Of a stretch of 64,000 nucleotides of DNA, positions 1 to 7,692 are shown piece by piece. The translations under genes were made by a program, and so were the position numbers. The notes under the pieces were generated by a model that saw only the letters and a list, made by a program, of their open reading frames with translations, was not told the origin of the DNA and searched no databases. The stretch's first letter is position 1; every line of letters starts with the position of its first letter. The stretch comes from Halorubrum alkaliphilum (GTDB taxonomy: Archaea; Halobacteriota; Halobacteria; Halobacteriales; Haloferacaceae), in assembly GCF_017873815.1 (NCBI RefSeq), contig NZ_JAGGKQ010000008.1, positions 1 through 64,000 on the forward strand. The letters are read 5' to 3'.

Positions 1-182
1 CTCCCCTGCGACAACTGACGGCGAGTCCCACATCAAAGCCCCACCCTCCACGAGCGAACCCGTCAGGGTGAGCGAAGTAGGGTGGGGTCGGTTACACCTG
101 CTATCGCTCACCACTGTGTCCACGCGATCACAGCGGGATGGCGTTCACCACCTGCCGGGCACCCCGGCGGTGTCGTCGGCTC
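1..182. other. Gene-free left edge
   Basis: I see no credible gene in this stretch, which lies beyond the 3' end of the minus-strand PAC2-family gene. Its only clear structure is the inverted repeat at 39-87. Reading frames that cross it continue as antisense shadows of the PAC2 gene and lack the acidic composition of real proteins here. Confidence 0.5.
39..87. repeat. Inverted repeat (9-bp arms), possible mobile-element end
   Basis: CCCCACCCT at 39-47 is exactly complementary to AGGGTGGGG at 79-87, with a 31-nt loop. An inner AGGGTG at 65-70 could pair with the left arm instead. The loop holds two copies of GAGCGAA (52-58 and 70-76). It could be a terminator for a gene left of the window, or a subterminal hairpin of an IS200/IS605-type element; no transposase is visible. 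TCAAAGCCCCA at 33-43 resembles the core of the dispersed repeats at 9.6, 34.2 and 37.8 kb. Confidence 0.4.
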
Positions 183-938
183 CTACCCGATGTACCGTAG
201 GTCGTCGTCGGGGACCGCGGGTCCGTCCTGCATCTCGCGGATCTTACCGACGACCTCCTCCATCTCCTCGGCACGGTCCTCGAGGGAGGCGTAGTCGACC
301 TCGAAGTCGAGCATGGTCTCAAGAACTTCCAGCACGGCCTGTGCGCTCTTCGGATCGACGAGGTAGCCGCTTGTCTCACCCATCAGACACGCCGCCCCGA
401 TACCGCGTCGACCGCCAAGCCCCAACACGAGCCCCGAGACGCCGACGATCCCGCCGGCCGGCTCGTCGGGACGGAACTCGACGTCGGCCTCCCGGAGCTC
501 ATCGGCCAGCGATGCCTCCGAGACGGCCCCGAGCACCGTGTACTCCTCGACGAGTTCGCCGGTCGGCACGCCGCCGAGCGCGAACGCCCGCTCCGCGCCG
601 AACGACTCGGCGACGTCGAGAAACGTGGAGGTGAGTCGGTAGTGACCCTCGTTCGACCCGGCTTGGTGGTCCCCGGTCAACACGAGCAGGTCGGAGCCCC
701 CGGTGTCGACCGCGTGGAACTCCGCACACGTCAACGACGCGACGCCGTCCTCGCCCTCGACGCTCACCTGTGGCGGGAACTCCGTCGCGTACACCCGTCG
801 CACGAGCTCGCCGTCGAACTCCTCGAGGAGGTGTTCGGCCGCGAGCTTCCCTACGTGGCCGACGCCCGGAAGCCCCTCGATCAGTACCGGGTCGTCGAGC
901 TCCGGCGTCGCCACCTCGTCGATCTCGATGTCGTCCAT
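183..938 (-). CDS. PAC2 family protein (proteasome-assembly chaperone-like)
   Basis: A 251-residue acidic protein with the archaeal PAC2 fold signature: an N-terminal stretch with LIEGLPGVGHVGKLAAEHL, a central LLVLTGDHQ and a glycine-rich segment around residues 165-185. Archaeal PAC2 proteins (PbaB relatives) are homologous to eukaryotic proteasome assembly chaperones, but haloarchaeal members are uncharacterised. The C-terminus is a charged helix. It is the last gene of the minus-strand translation operon, 122 bp after nop10, and may have its own promoter in that gap. Family assignment is firm; a chaperone role is inference. Confidence 0.85.
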   Translation of the reverse strand: MDDIEIDEVATPELDDPVLIEGLPGVGHVGKLAAEHLLEEFDGELVRRVYATEFPPQVSVEGEDGVASLTCAEFHAVDTGGSDLLVLTGDHQAGSNEGHYRLTSTFLDVAESFGAERAFALGGVPTGELVEEYTVLGAVSEASLADELREADVEFRPDEPAGGIVGVSGLVLGLGGRRGIGAACLMGETSGYLVDPKSAQAVLEVLETMLDFEVDYASLEDRAEEMEEVVGKIREMQDGPAVPDDDLRYIG

Positions 939-1060
939 ACCGGATCTAGAGAGGTGGCAGTCACAAGAGGGTGGCTATTCGGTCGTCGCGACGCGGACGC
1001 CCGACCTTCCCGATCAGCGAGAACCGTCCGTTTCCGGCAACATCCACTCGTCCGCCCGTC

Positions 1061-1255
1061 CTATTCGTCCTGCTCGTCCGGCCCGGCCGGCCGTGCCCGC
1101 CGACGGTATTCTCCGTAGCGATCGGTCGGGTCGAACGGGGCCGGGGCGCTGTTCGCCGCGGGACCGTCACAGACCGGACACCTGTCGCCGAGCGTGTACA
1201 CCGGTCGGTCATGGGTCGTCTCCCAGTTCGCACAGACCCGAATATCCGAGTGCAT
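1061..1255 (-). CDS. nop10: H/ACA ribonucleoprotein component Nop10
   Basis: A 64-residue protein, a typical Nop10 length. It has the half zinc ribbon (Cys8 and CPVC at residues 26-29), the core phrase YTLGDRCPVC, and the conserved C-terminal helix containing PFDPTDRYGEYRR. Nop10 binds Cbf5 in the H/ACA particle that guides pseudouridylation of rRNA. The start MHSDIRVC was chosen because the longer frame upstream is an out-of-frame shadow of aIF2-alpha. It lies 49 bp downstream of the aIF2-alpha gene, and this order is common in Euryarchaeota. A short acidic tail follows the family core. Confidence 0.93.
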   Translation of the reverse strand: MHSDIRVCANWETTHDRPVYTLGDRCPVCDGPAANSAPAPFDPTDRYGEYRRRARPAGPDEQDE

Positions 1256-1304
1256 GAGTGATGACGTGAAAGGGCGCGTGGTGGCTGAAAACGAACCGAA
1301 CGGG

Positions 1305-2105
1305 CTACTCGTCGTCCTCGCGTCGCTCGCGGTGGAAGCCGCCGGTCCCGCCGTTGGACTCGATCGACTCGCGAGCGCGTCCCGCGGCCGCCTCGAGCTG
1401 GTGTTCGGCTGTCTTGTAGTCCGGCGCGCGGACCTTGATCCGGTACTCCGGTGAGCCGACGTAGCCGACATCGAGTTCGACGCCGTCGGGGATCTCGCCG
1501 TTTCCTTCCGCCGCTTCGAGGGCGGCTTTGACGTCGTCGACGCCGTCGGATGCCGGCGATTCGAGGTCGACGTAGCCGGTGACGTCGACGTAGGGGACCG
1601 AGACGTTGTCCCGGGCGGCGGCGACGATCGCGTCGGCCGCCTCCTCGTCGATGTCGACGTCTTCAAGCGCCTCGTCGCCGCTGATCGCGGCTGCCTCGAA
1701 GGCGTCGTACAGCGATTCGTACTCGACTAAGAGCGCGTTGGCGACGCCGGTGTACCGGTCGTCGTCGACATCCTCGCCGAGGGCGATCAGCATCCAGTTG
1801 TCGGCCTTGCGCTCGTTCTTCCAGTCCTGTATCGTCTCCTTGCGCTGGTGTTCGTTGACGTCCTTGATCGACAGGTCGATCTGGTTCGAGGACTCGTCGA
1901 CCTCGAGCACCTTCGCGACGACGGTCTGTCCCTCGCGGACGTGGTCGCGGACGTTCTTGATCCAGCCGGAGGCGACCTCGCTGATGTGACAGAGGCCGCG
2001 TTTGTCCTCGTACTGGTCGAGATCGACGAACACGCCGAAGTCGGCGATCTCGTCGACGTCGCCGACCACCAGTTCGCCGGGTTCGGGCCAGCCGCTGTAC
2101 TTCAT
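1305..2105 (-). CDS. eif2a: Translation initiation factor aIF2 subunit alpha
   Basis: A 266-residue protein with an N-terminal S1 RNA-binding domain (about 8-84, [20 protein letters not shown], then [15 protein letters not shown]), a helical middle domain (about 88-170) and a C-terminal alpha/beta domain (about 172-255) that contacts the gamma subunit. aIF2 delivers initiator Met-tRNA to the small ribosomal subunit. The start begins [11 protein letters not shown], typical for haloarchaea. It sits 18 bp after rps27e in the same operon. Residues after about 250 form a charged tail. Confidence 0.97.
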   Translation of the reverse strand: MKYSGWPEPGELVVGDVDEIADFGVFVDLDQYEDKRGLCHISEVASGWIKNVRDHVREGQTVVAKVLEVDESSNQIDLSIKDVNEHQRKETIQDWKNERKADNWMLIALGEDVDDDRYTGVANALLVEYESLYDAFEAAAISGDEALEDVDIDEEAADAIVAAARDNVSVPYVDVTGYVDLESPASDGVDDVKAALEAAEGNGEIPDGVELDVGYVGSPEYRIKVRAPDYKTAEHQLEAAAGRARESIESNGGTGGFHRERREDDE

Positions 2106-2123
2106 GACGGAGCGGCGAGGCGG

Positions 2124-2297
2124 TTACCGCGCCTCAACGGTTTCGACTATCTCGCCGTGTAGCTCCGCCTCCCCGCCGGTTGGCGTCGCGAGCGTCGTGC
2201 CACAGACCGCACACGACACCGTCGAGGAGGCCTTGCCGAAGACGACCTGTTCGTTCTCACAGTCGCCGCAGGCCAGAAGGTGGAAGCTTCCCGCCAT
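2124..2297 (-). CDS. rps27e: 30S ribosomal protein S27e
   Basis: A 57-residue zinc-ribbon ribosomal protein with cysteine pairs CGDC (10-13) and CAVC (29-32) that bind one zinc, and the conserved ATPTGG turn. It starts [13 protein letters not shown] and ends VETVEAR. The start codon lies 2 bp after the L44e stop, so the two are translationally coupled. aIF2-alpha follows after 18 bp. The length is normal for archaeal S27e. Confidence 0.95.
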   Translation of the reverse strand: MAGSFHLLACGDCENEQVVFGKASSTVSCAVCGTTLATPTGGEAELHGEIVETVEAR

Positions 2298-2299
2298 GC

Positions 2300-2581
2300 T
2301 TACTCCTGGAACGTGAGCCGGCCCGCGCGCCAGCCCTCGCGCATGTGGGCCTTCCCGCAGTCGCTACAGCGGTAGTTCAGGTGGGTCTTCTTCGTCGGCT
2401 TGTCGCCACCGGGCACCTTCGAGTACCCGCCGGCGTTGCCGATCGTCGCGAGCGCGCGGCGCTGCTGTCGCGCGTCGCGTTTCATTCCGGTCGCTCGACC
2501 CGATCGGACCTTCTCGACCTCGTGCTCCTGATGGGAGTCACAGTGAGGGCAGTACGTATTGAAACGACGTGGCATTTCCAT
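2300..2581 (-). CDS. rpl44e: 50S ribosomal protein L44e
   Basis: A 93-residue zinc-binding ribosomal protein with N-terminal [20 protein letters not shown], the CPHC and CSDC knuckles, and a basic middle ending [14 protein letters not shown]. The start MEMPRRF was chosen because haloarchaeal L44e begins Met-x-Met-Pro-Arg-Arg; a start 6 bases downstream is also possible. It is first in the operon; a GTTTTAAGC promoter element lies on the minus strand around 2617-2625, giving a very short leader. The E-site location is family knowledge. Confidence 0.96.
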   Translation of the reverse strand: MEMPRRFNTYCPHCDSHQEHEVEKVRSGRATGMKRDARQQRRALATIGNAGGYSKVPGGDKPTKKTHLNYRCSDCGKAHMREGWRAGRLTFQE

Positions 2582-2714
2582 GGATATCGACCTTGTGACG
2601 CGGTTCGTCGCCGACGCTTAAAACGGGTTTGGTCTGTGACGGCCCGTCCCCGACGCGTGTCTATCTCGGCTCTCGCGGGGTGTCGTCGGATACCCCGCGA
2701 GAGCGTACTCTTCC

Positions 2715-3767
2715 TCACAGCGTGTAGTCGTGATCGCCGGTCTCGGACTCCAGAAACGCCGTCAGCAGGTCGATCGTCGCCGCAACGTCGTCACCGTCGG
2801 CGGTCTCCGTTACCGTGTGGAGATACCGGGTCGGGATCGAGATCGCGCCGACGGGTTTCGCGCCGTGGGTGTTCTGGAAGCCGGCGGTATCGGTGCCGCC
2901 CGCGGGCAACACCTCGTGTTGGTGGTCGATCCCCTCGGCTTCCGCGACGTCGGTCAGCCGGCCGTGGACCTTCGGACTGGTGATCACCGAGGAGTCCTTG
3001 AGCTTGATCGCGGTCCCCGCGCCGAGTTCCGTCACCGCGTCGGCCTCTCCCGCTATCTGTGGCACGTCGTTGGCGACCGTGACGTCGAGCGCGACCGCCA
3101 GATCCGGGTCGATGTCGACGCCGAGCGCTCTCGCCCCGCGGAGACCGACCTCCTCCTGAACCGTCGCCGCGAAGTGGATCGTCACGTCCGGATCCGCTAT
3201 CCGCGCCGCGGCCGCAAGCATCGCGAACACACAGACTCGATCGTCGAGCGCCTTTCCGGTCACCCGGTTCCCCATTCGTGTCGTCGTCTGGTCGAGGGTG
3301 ACCAGATCGCCGACGCTCACCAGATCCGCGACCGTCTCGGCGTCGCGGCCGAGGTCGATGAACACGTCTTTCACCTCGTCGTCCGTCTCCCGTTGTTCCT
3401 CCGTGAGCGTGTGCGGCGGGACCGACCCGATGACGCCGGTGAGGTCCTCGTCGCCGTGGACGGTGACGCGTTGTGCCCGGAGCACGCGCGCGTCGAAGCC
3501 GCCGAGCGGGTCGACCTGGACGAACCCCTCGTCGGTGACGTGTCGAACCATGAACCCGATCTCGTCCATGTGGGCGGCGACCGCGACCGAGTAGTCCGAG
3601 TCGCCCTCGATCGTTCCGACGACGTTCCCCATCGCGTCGGTCTCCACGCGGTCGACGCGGTCCGCGAACTCCCGGCGGACGACCTCGCGCACGTCATCCT
3701 CGTAGCCGGGGACGCCCCGCGCTTCGGTCAGCTCACACAACAGATCGTAGTCGAAATCGAACACCAT
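2715..3767 (-). CDS. M42 family aminopeptidase (TET-like)
   Basis: A 350-residue dinuclear-metal peptidase. Visible motifs are AAHMDEIGFMV (first His ligand and adjacent Asp), GKALDDRVC (bridging Asp), VQEEVGLRGA (Glu general base and Glu ligand), ALDVTVAND (Asp ligand) and PAGGTDTAGFQ. M42 enzymes form tetrahedral TET particles that trim peptides released by the proteasome; some relatives were misnamed cellulases. I place the start at the Met of MVFDFDYDLL; nine more residues upstream are possible. It is monocistronic and divergent from the MTH865-family gene. Confidence 0.9.
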   Translation of the reverse strand: MVFDFDYDLLCELTEARGVPGYEDDVREVVRREFADRVDRVETDAMGNVVGTIEGDSDYSVAVAAHMDEIGFMVRHVTDEGFVQVDPLGGFDARVLRAQRVTVHGDEDLTGVIGSVPPHTLTEEQRETDDEVKDVFIDLGRDAETVADLVSVGDLVTLDQTTTRMGNRVTGKALDDRVCVFAMLAAAARIADPDVTIHFAATVQEEVGLRGARALGVDIDPDLAVALDVTVANDVPQIAGEADAVTELGAGTAIKLKDSSVITSPKVHGRLTDVAEAEGIDHQHEVLPAGGTDTAGFQNTHGAKPVGAISIPTRYLHTVTETADGDDVAATIDLLTAFLESETGDHDYTL

Positions 3768-3935
3768 GTCGATCGCTGGCGACGCCAAGGTCAAAGTACC
3801 GCAGGTTCCGGCACGGGTCGCCTCCTATCCGACGGGGGCTACCCGTCTCGGAACGTCTCGCCTCCTTTCTAAAACGACAAACCAGTTTATCGTTGTTCCG
3901 CAACGCTTTTGCGGCCGCTCCGGGGACACCAGTGT

Positions 3936-4193
3936 ATGACGGACGTCAAAGCGGAACTCCGCGAACAGTTCATGGACGCGTTCGGCGGTGCCGACTACCC
4001 GGTCGAGAACCAGATGGATCTCGTGCCGGCGCTCCCGAACGGGCCGGGTACCAAGTTCGAGGCGGGCGACGTGAGTCTCACCGCCATGGAGATGGCCGCC
4101 AAACTCGGCAGCGAACAGGAGTTCCCCTACGACGACGTCGAGTCCCTCGTCGACGATATCCTGGAGGGACTCGAAGCGAAAGGCATGATCTGA
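3936..4193 (+). CDS. MTH865 family small protein
   Basis: An 85-residue acidic helical protein starting MTDVKAELREQFMDAF. It matches the MTH865 family pattern: a short helical domain containing NQMDLVPALPNGPGTKFEAGD and ending in paired helices. The family has a known structure from a methanogen but no established function. A TATA-like CAGTTTATCG lies about 40 bp upstream, giving a short leader. Adjacent genes do not suggest a role. Confidence 0.8.
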   Translation: MTDVKAELREQFMDAFGGADYPVENQMDLVPALPNGPGTKFEAGDVSLTAMEMAAKLGSEQEFPYDDVESLVDDILEGLEAKGMI

Positions 4194-4280
4194 ACGCTCG
4201 GCTCGAACCGTCCCCGTTTCGGGACGAGATCACTCCCGTTTCGACGTGAGGTTGATACGGACGGAACCGTAACGAGGAGC

Positions 4281-5000
4281 GTGACCGCTGAGGGAGCCAT
4301 CGTCGTTCCGCCGTGGGTCCTCTTAGGTGCGGCCCTCGGGATCCTCGCGTCCGTCGGCGTCGCGCTCGTGTTTTATTTCGGCAACCGCCTCGCGCCGACG
4401 CCAGAGCCCAAGATCGGGACGTCGGAGACGACAGGATCGGCGGGAGACGACCGGCGACACGCGGAGATCCGGTCGTACCTGACGGCGATCGGCGAGCGGT
4501 TCCACGAGGACCACCCCGTCGGCGGCGTCACCGTCCCCTTCTATCTCCCCGAGCGCGAGGTAGCCGTCACGTTCGACGCGCACGACTACTTCCGGCTCGA
4601 CGGCGAGGGGGTCTACACCGTCCTCTGTGAACACGAGATGCCCGGGCGGGGGCTCGGACGCCGGCTTCCGTTCGACGTGACGGAACCCGACTGGGGCCCC
4701 GATCCGGACCGGCCGCGGCGCGATGACCCTGTCGACGACGCCTTCGCGGAACTCGGACTGCCCGCGGACGCCGACAGCGACGAGGTGAAGCGGGCGTACC
4801 GTGAGCGCGTCAAGGAGACGCATCCGGACCGCGGCGGCGACGAGGGCGCGTTCATGCGCGTCCAAGAGGCGTACGCGACCGCGAGCGACCACGCTGAGGG
4901 CGGATCGCGCTCCGGGTCCCGGAACGGCGGGAATCCGACCGACCGCGCGAGACGGGGATCGAGAACCGGTCGCGCACCCCGGTCGGACTCCCGTCGATGA
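4281..5000 (+). CDS. Membrane-anchored J-domain protein
   Basis: A 239-residue protein starting at GTG. Residues 9-32 form one membrane helix, followed by a soluble domain of about 120 residues that I do not recognise. A J-domain occupies about 151-205: the sequence runs LGLPADADSDEVKRAYRERV and then HPD within THPDRGGDE, the tripeptide that stimulates DnaK. The tail is Arg/Ser/Gly-rich. It is not a full DnaJ: it lacks the Gly/Phe and zinc-finger regions. It probably recruits Hsp70 to the membrane (inference). Its stop overlaps the next start (ATGA), so the two are coupled. Confidence 0.8.
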   Translation: MTAEGAIVVPPWVLLGAALGILASVGVALVFYFGNRLAPTPEPKIGTSETTGSAGDDRRHAEIRSYLTAIGERFHEDHPVGGVTVPFYLPEREVAVTFDAHDYFRLDGEGVYTVLCEHEMPGRGLGRRLPFDVTEPDWGPDPDRPRRDDPVDDAFAELGLPADADSDEVKRAYRERVKETHPDRGGDEGAFMRVQEAYATASDHAEGGSRSGSRNGGNPTDRARRGSRTGRAPRSDSRR

Positions 5001-5704
5001 ACGACGTCGCCTTCGCCGACCGAGCCGCCTACTTCGAAGTGCCGGACGTGCTCGTGCTTGCGGACCTCCACGTCGGACGCGACGAGTCGTCCGCGGTCGC
5101 CCTCCCGATCGGCGAGCGAGAGGACCTCCACGAACGGCTCGCGTCGCTCCTCGAACGGTTCGAACCCGAGACGGTCGTGGTTGCCGGCGACGTCGTCCAC
5201 ACGTTCGATGGAGTCAGCGCTCGGAGTCTGAAGACCCTCGATCGCCTCACGGAGACCTGTCGTGACGCGGACGCGACTCTCGAACTCGTCGCCGGCAACC
5301 ACGATAGCGCGCTTTCGGCGGCGTGGGACGGGATCGTCCACGACGAGTACGTGGTCGGCGAGGACACGAGGACACCACGGGCCGTGATCTGCCACGGTCA
5401 CGAGCCCCCTCGACGGAGCGGCGATCGGTACGTCTTCGGCCACGTCCACCCGACGATCGAGATCGAGGGCGACCGACGACCCTGTTTCCTGTACGGGAAC
5501 GAAACCTATCGCGCCGGCGACGTGCTCTGTCTCCCCGCGTTCACCCGCCTCGCGCCGGGTGTCGACGTGGGAAACGTGGCGACGGACGAGTTCGAGACGC
5601 CGCTCGTCGCCGACGCGAACCGGTTGGAGCCGATCGTTATCGAGCCGGGCAGCGGCGAGCCGCTTCGATTCCCGCCGCTGGGGGAGTTCAGGTCACTATT
5701 GTGA
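4997..5704 (+). CDS. Calcineurin-like metallophosphoesterase (COG1407-type)
   Basis: A 235-residue enzyme with the metallophosphoesterase motifs in order: LADLHVG, VVAGDVVHTF, AGNHD, then ICHGHEP and FGHVHPTIEI. These supply the Asp, His and Asn ligands for two metals. Members of this archaeal group are predicted DNA- or nucleotide-acting phosphoesterases, some linked to helicases or ligases, but the substrate is not known. The start ATG overlaps the stop of the J-domain gene by 4 bases. Confidence 0.85.
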   Translation: MNDVAFADRAAYFEVPDVLVLADLHVGRDESSAVALPIGEREDLHERLASLLERFEPETVVVAGDVVHTFDGVSARSLKTLDRLTETCRDADATLELVAGNHDSALSAAWDGIVHDEYVVGEDTRTPRAVICHGHEPPRRSGDRYVFGHVHPTIEIEGDRRPCFLYGNETYRAGDVLCLPAFTRLAPGVDVGNVATDEFETPLVADANRLEPIVIEPGSGEPLRFPPLGEFRSLL

Positions 5705-5732
5705 GCCAATTGCGGAGTGTTAACAACTAACG

Positions 5733-5739
5733 TTTATGA
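5733..5739 (+). promoter_or_regulatory. TATA box of the zinc alcohol dehydrogenase gene
   Basis: TTTATGA lies 24-30 bp before the ATG at 5763, the normal distance from an archaeal TATA box to the transcription start. This predicts a leaderless mRNA and argues against the upstream ATG at 5736, which falls inside the box. Confidence 0.6.
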
Positions 5740-5762
5740 TCGTTCCTGATCACGTCTGTCAT

Positions 5763-6803
5763 ATGGAAGCAGCCAGACTCCACGAGTACACGGAGGACAT
5801 GACGAGCGGACTCTCGATCGACGAGGTCGCCGAGCCCGAAGTGGCGGGGCCCGACGACGTGATCGTCGCCGTCGAGGGCGCGGGGTGGTGTCAGACGGAC
5901 AACCACATCATCGAGGGGATGTGGGAGCAGTACGTGCCACAGCCGCTACCGATGACGCTCGGCCATGAGAACGCCGGCACCGTCGTCGAAACCGGCTCCG
6001 AGGTCGAACTCGTCTCCGAGGGCGACCCGGTGATCTGTCACCCCGTCCAGACCTGTGGGACGTGTCGCCCCTGCCGGCTCGGCGAGACGATGTACTGCGA
6101 GAACGACGCGTTCAACGGACTGACAACTGACGGCGGGTTCGCCGAGTACCTCCACACGAGCGAGCGGTCAGTGATCCCCCTGCCGAGTGGCGTCGAACCG
6201 ATCGACATCGCGCCTCACGCGGACGCCGGGATTACGGCGTATCACGCCGCCAAAAAGGCCGTTTCGGAGCTGAACCCCGGCGACCACGCCGTCGTCATCG
6301 GCGTCGGCGGACTCGGCCACATCGGCCTCCAGTGTCTGAACGCCATGAGCGCCGCGCGGATCACGGCCGTCGACGTGAAACCGTCCGCGCTGGAGTTGGC
6401 CCAGCGCTATGGCGCCGATCACGTCGTCAACCCGACCGATGCCGACGTTCCGGCGGAGTTGGAGGGTATCACCGACGGTACCGGCGCCGCACAGGTGTTA
6501 GACTTCGTCGGCGAGGACGTGACGACGGCGTACGCGCCCGACATCACCGCTGCGGGTGGCGATCACCACATCATCGGGTATGGCGGTCACATCCACGAGC
6601 CGGCACAGGCGCTCGTCAACGGAGAGTTCTCGTTCGTCGGCAATATCGTCGGTCGCTATGCCGAGCTCCAGGAACTCGTCGCGCTGGTCGAGCAGGGCGA
6701 CGTCGACCTCCACACGAGCCGGTACGATCTCGACGAAGTGAACGATGTCGCGGAGATGCTCGAACACGGCGAGATCGACGGGCGAGCGGTCATCGTCCCC
6801 TGA
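5763..6803 (+). CDS. Zinc-dependent alcohol dehydrogenase (MDR family)
   Basis: A 346-residue medium-chain dehydrogenase/reductase. The catalytic zinc site is Cys43, His68 and Glu69 (GWCQTDNH and LGHENAG). The structural zinc site is Cys98, Cys101, Cys104 and Cys112. The Rossmann dinucleotide motif is GVGGLGHIG at about 180-188, and Asp at the end of the second strand (AVDVKPS) suggests NAD preference. Physiological substrate unknown; haloarchaeal relatives oxidise various alcohols. The start is set by the TATA position. Single gene. Confidence 0.92.
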   Translation: MEAARLHEYTEDMTSGLSIDEVAEPEVAGPDDVIVAVEGAGWCQTDNHIIEGMWEQYVPQPLPMTLGHENAGTVVETGSEVELVSEGDPVICHPVQTCGTCRPCRLGETMYCENDAFNGLTTDGGFAEYLHTSERSVIPLPSGVEPIDIAPHADAGITAYHAAKKAVSELNPGDHAVVIGVGGLGHIGLQCLNAMSAARITAVDVKPSALELAQRYGADHVVNPTDADVPAELEGITDGTGAAQVLDFVGEDVTTAYAPDITAAGGDHHIIGYGGHIHEPAQALVNGEFSFVGNIVGRYAELQELVALVEQGDVDLHTSRYDLDEVNDVAEMLEHGEIDGRAVIVP

Positions 6804-6871
6804 CGACGACTCCGCACGGCCTCCGCGCGACCTCCGCGAGGTTTTTGCCCACGCGCCGCCCGGAACCGTAC

Positions 6872-7651
6872 ATGCGAATCGAGAACAGCTTCATCCCGGT
6901 CGAGGGGGTCGGCGAGCGAACCGAACGCCGTCTCTGGGAGCGGGGTGTTCGGACGTGGGACGACTTCGACCGCGACGTCGACGTCGCCGGCGTCGGCTCG
7001 ACGACAGCCGGCCGGATCGAGTCGTTCATCGCGGACGCGCGGGCTCACCTCGACGACGGGGACGCCCCGTACTTCGATCGGCGGTTTCCGAGCGGCGAGC
7101 GCTGGCGGCTCTACGAGAACTTCCGTGACACGACCTGCTTTTTCGACATCGAGACGACCGGCCTCGACGAACGCCGCGACCGAGTGACGACCGTCAGCTT
7201 TCATCAGGACGGCGAGACGACCACGCTCGTCGCCGGCGACGACCTCACGGCTCGCCGCCTCGAAGCACAGTTCCGGGACGCCGACTTGCTCGCGACGTTC
7301 AACGGTGCGCGGTTCGATGTCCCGTTTTTGGAGACCTCCTTCGGGATCGACGTCGACACGCCCCACCTCGATCTGATGTACCCGTGTAAGCGGATCGGGC
7401 TCTCAGGCGGGCTGAAACCCATCGAGAAGGAGATTGGGATCGGTCGCGACCGCCCCGACCTGTCCGGACGCGACGCGGTCCGGCTGTGGCGTGAGTACGA
7501 GCGCGGAGACGACGACGACGCGCTCGACACGCTGGTGTCGTACAACCGCGAGGACACGGAGAACCTGCGAACGCTCGCCGATGTCGTCTCGGAGTCGCTC
7601 CACGAGGACGTGTTCCAACCGATCGTCGGCGGTGCGGCGGACCGGAACTGA
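6872..7651 (+). CDS. RNase H-like 3'-5' exonuclease (YprB type)
   Basis: A 259-residue protein. Residues 8-55 resemble a helix-hairpin-helix DNA-binding unit (GVGERTERRLWERGV and VAGVGSTTAGRI). A DEDD-type exonuclease fold follows, with FFDIETTGLD (Asp92, Glu94), ATFNGARFDVPFL and YNREDTENL. These are the predicted metal ligands. YprB-like domains are predicted 3'-5' exonucleases of unknown pathway, probably DNA repair. A GTTTTTGCC element 24-32 bp upstream predicts a leaderless mRNA beginning at this ATG, so longer upstream extensions in this frame are not used. Confidence 0.88.
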   Translation: MRIENSFIPVEGVGERTERRLWERGVRTWDDFDRDVDVAGVGSTTAGRIESFIADARAHLDDGDAPYFDRRFPSGERWRLYENFRDTTCFFDIETTGLDERRDRVTTVSFHQDGETTTLVAGDDLTARRLEAQFRDADLLATFNGARFDVPFLETSFGIDVDTPHLDLMYPCKRIGLSGGLKPIEKEIGIGRDRPDLSGRDAVRLWREYERGDDDDALDTLVSYNREDTENLRTLADVVSESLHEDVFQPIVGGAADRN

Positions 7652-7692
7652 TCAGACAAAGCTGACGGAACTCACGGGGAGCGCATAACCGA

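Noticed and set aside
5736-5762. Longer N-terminus for the alcohol dehydrogenase
   Set aside because: The ATG at 5736 lies inside the TATA box; family proteins begin at the MEAARL-like position.
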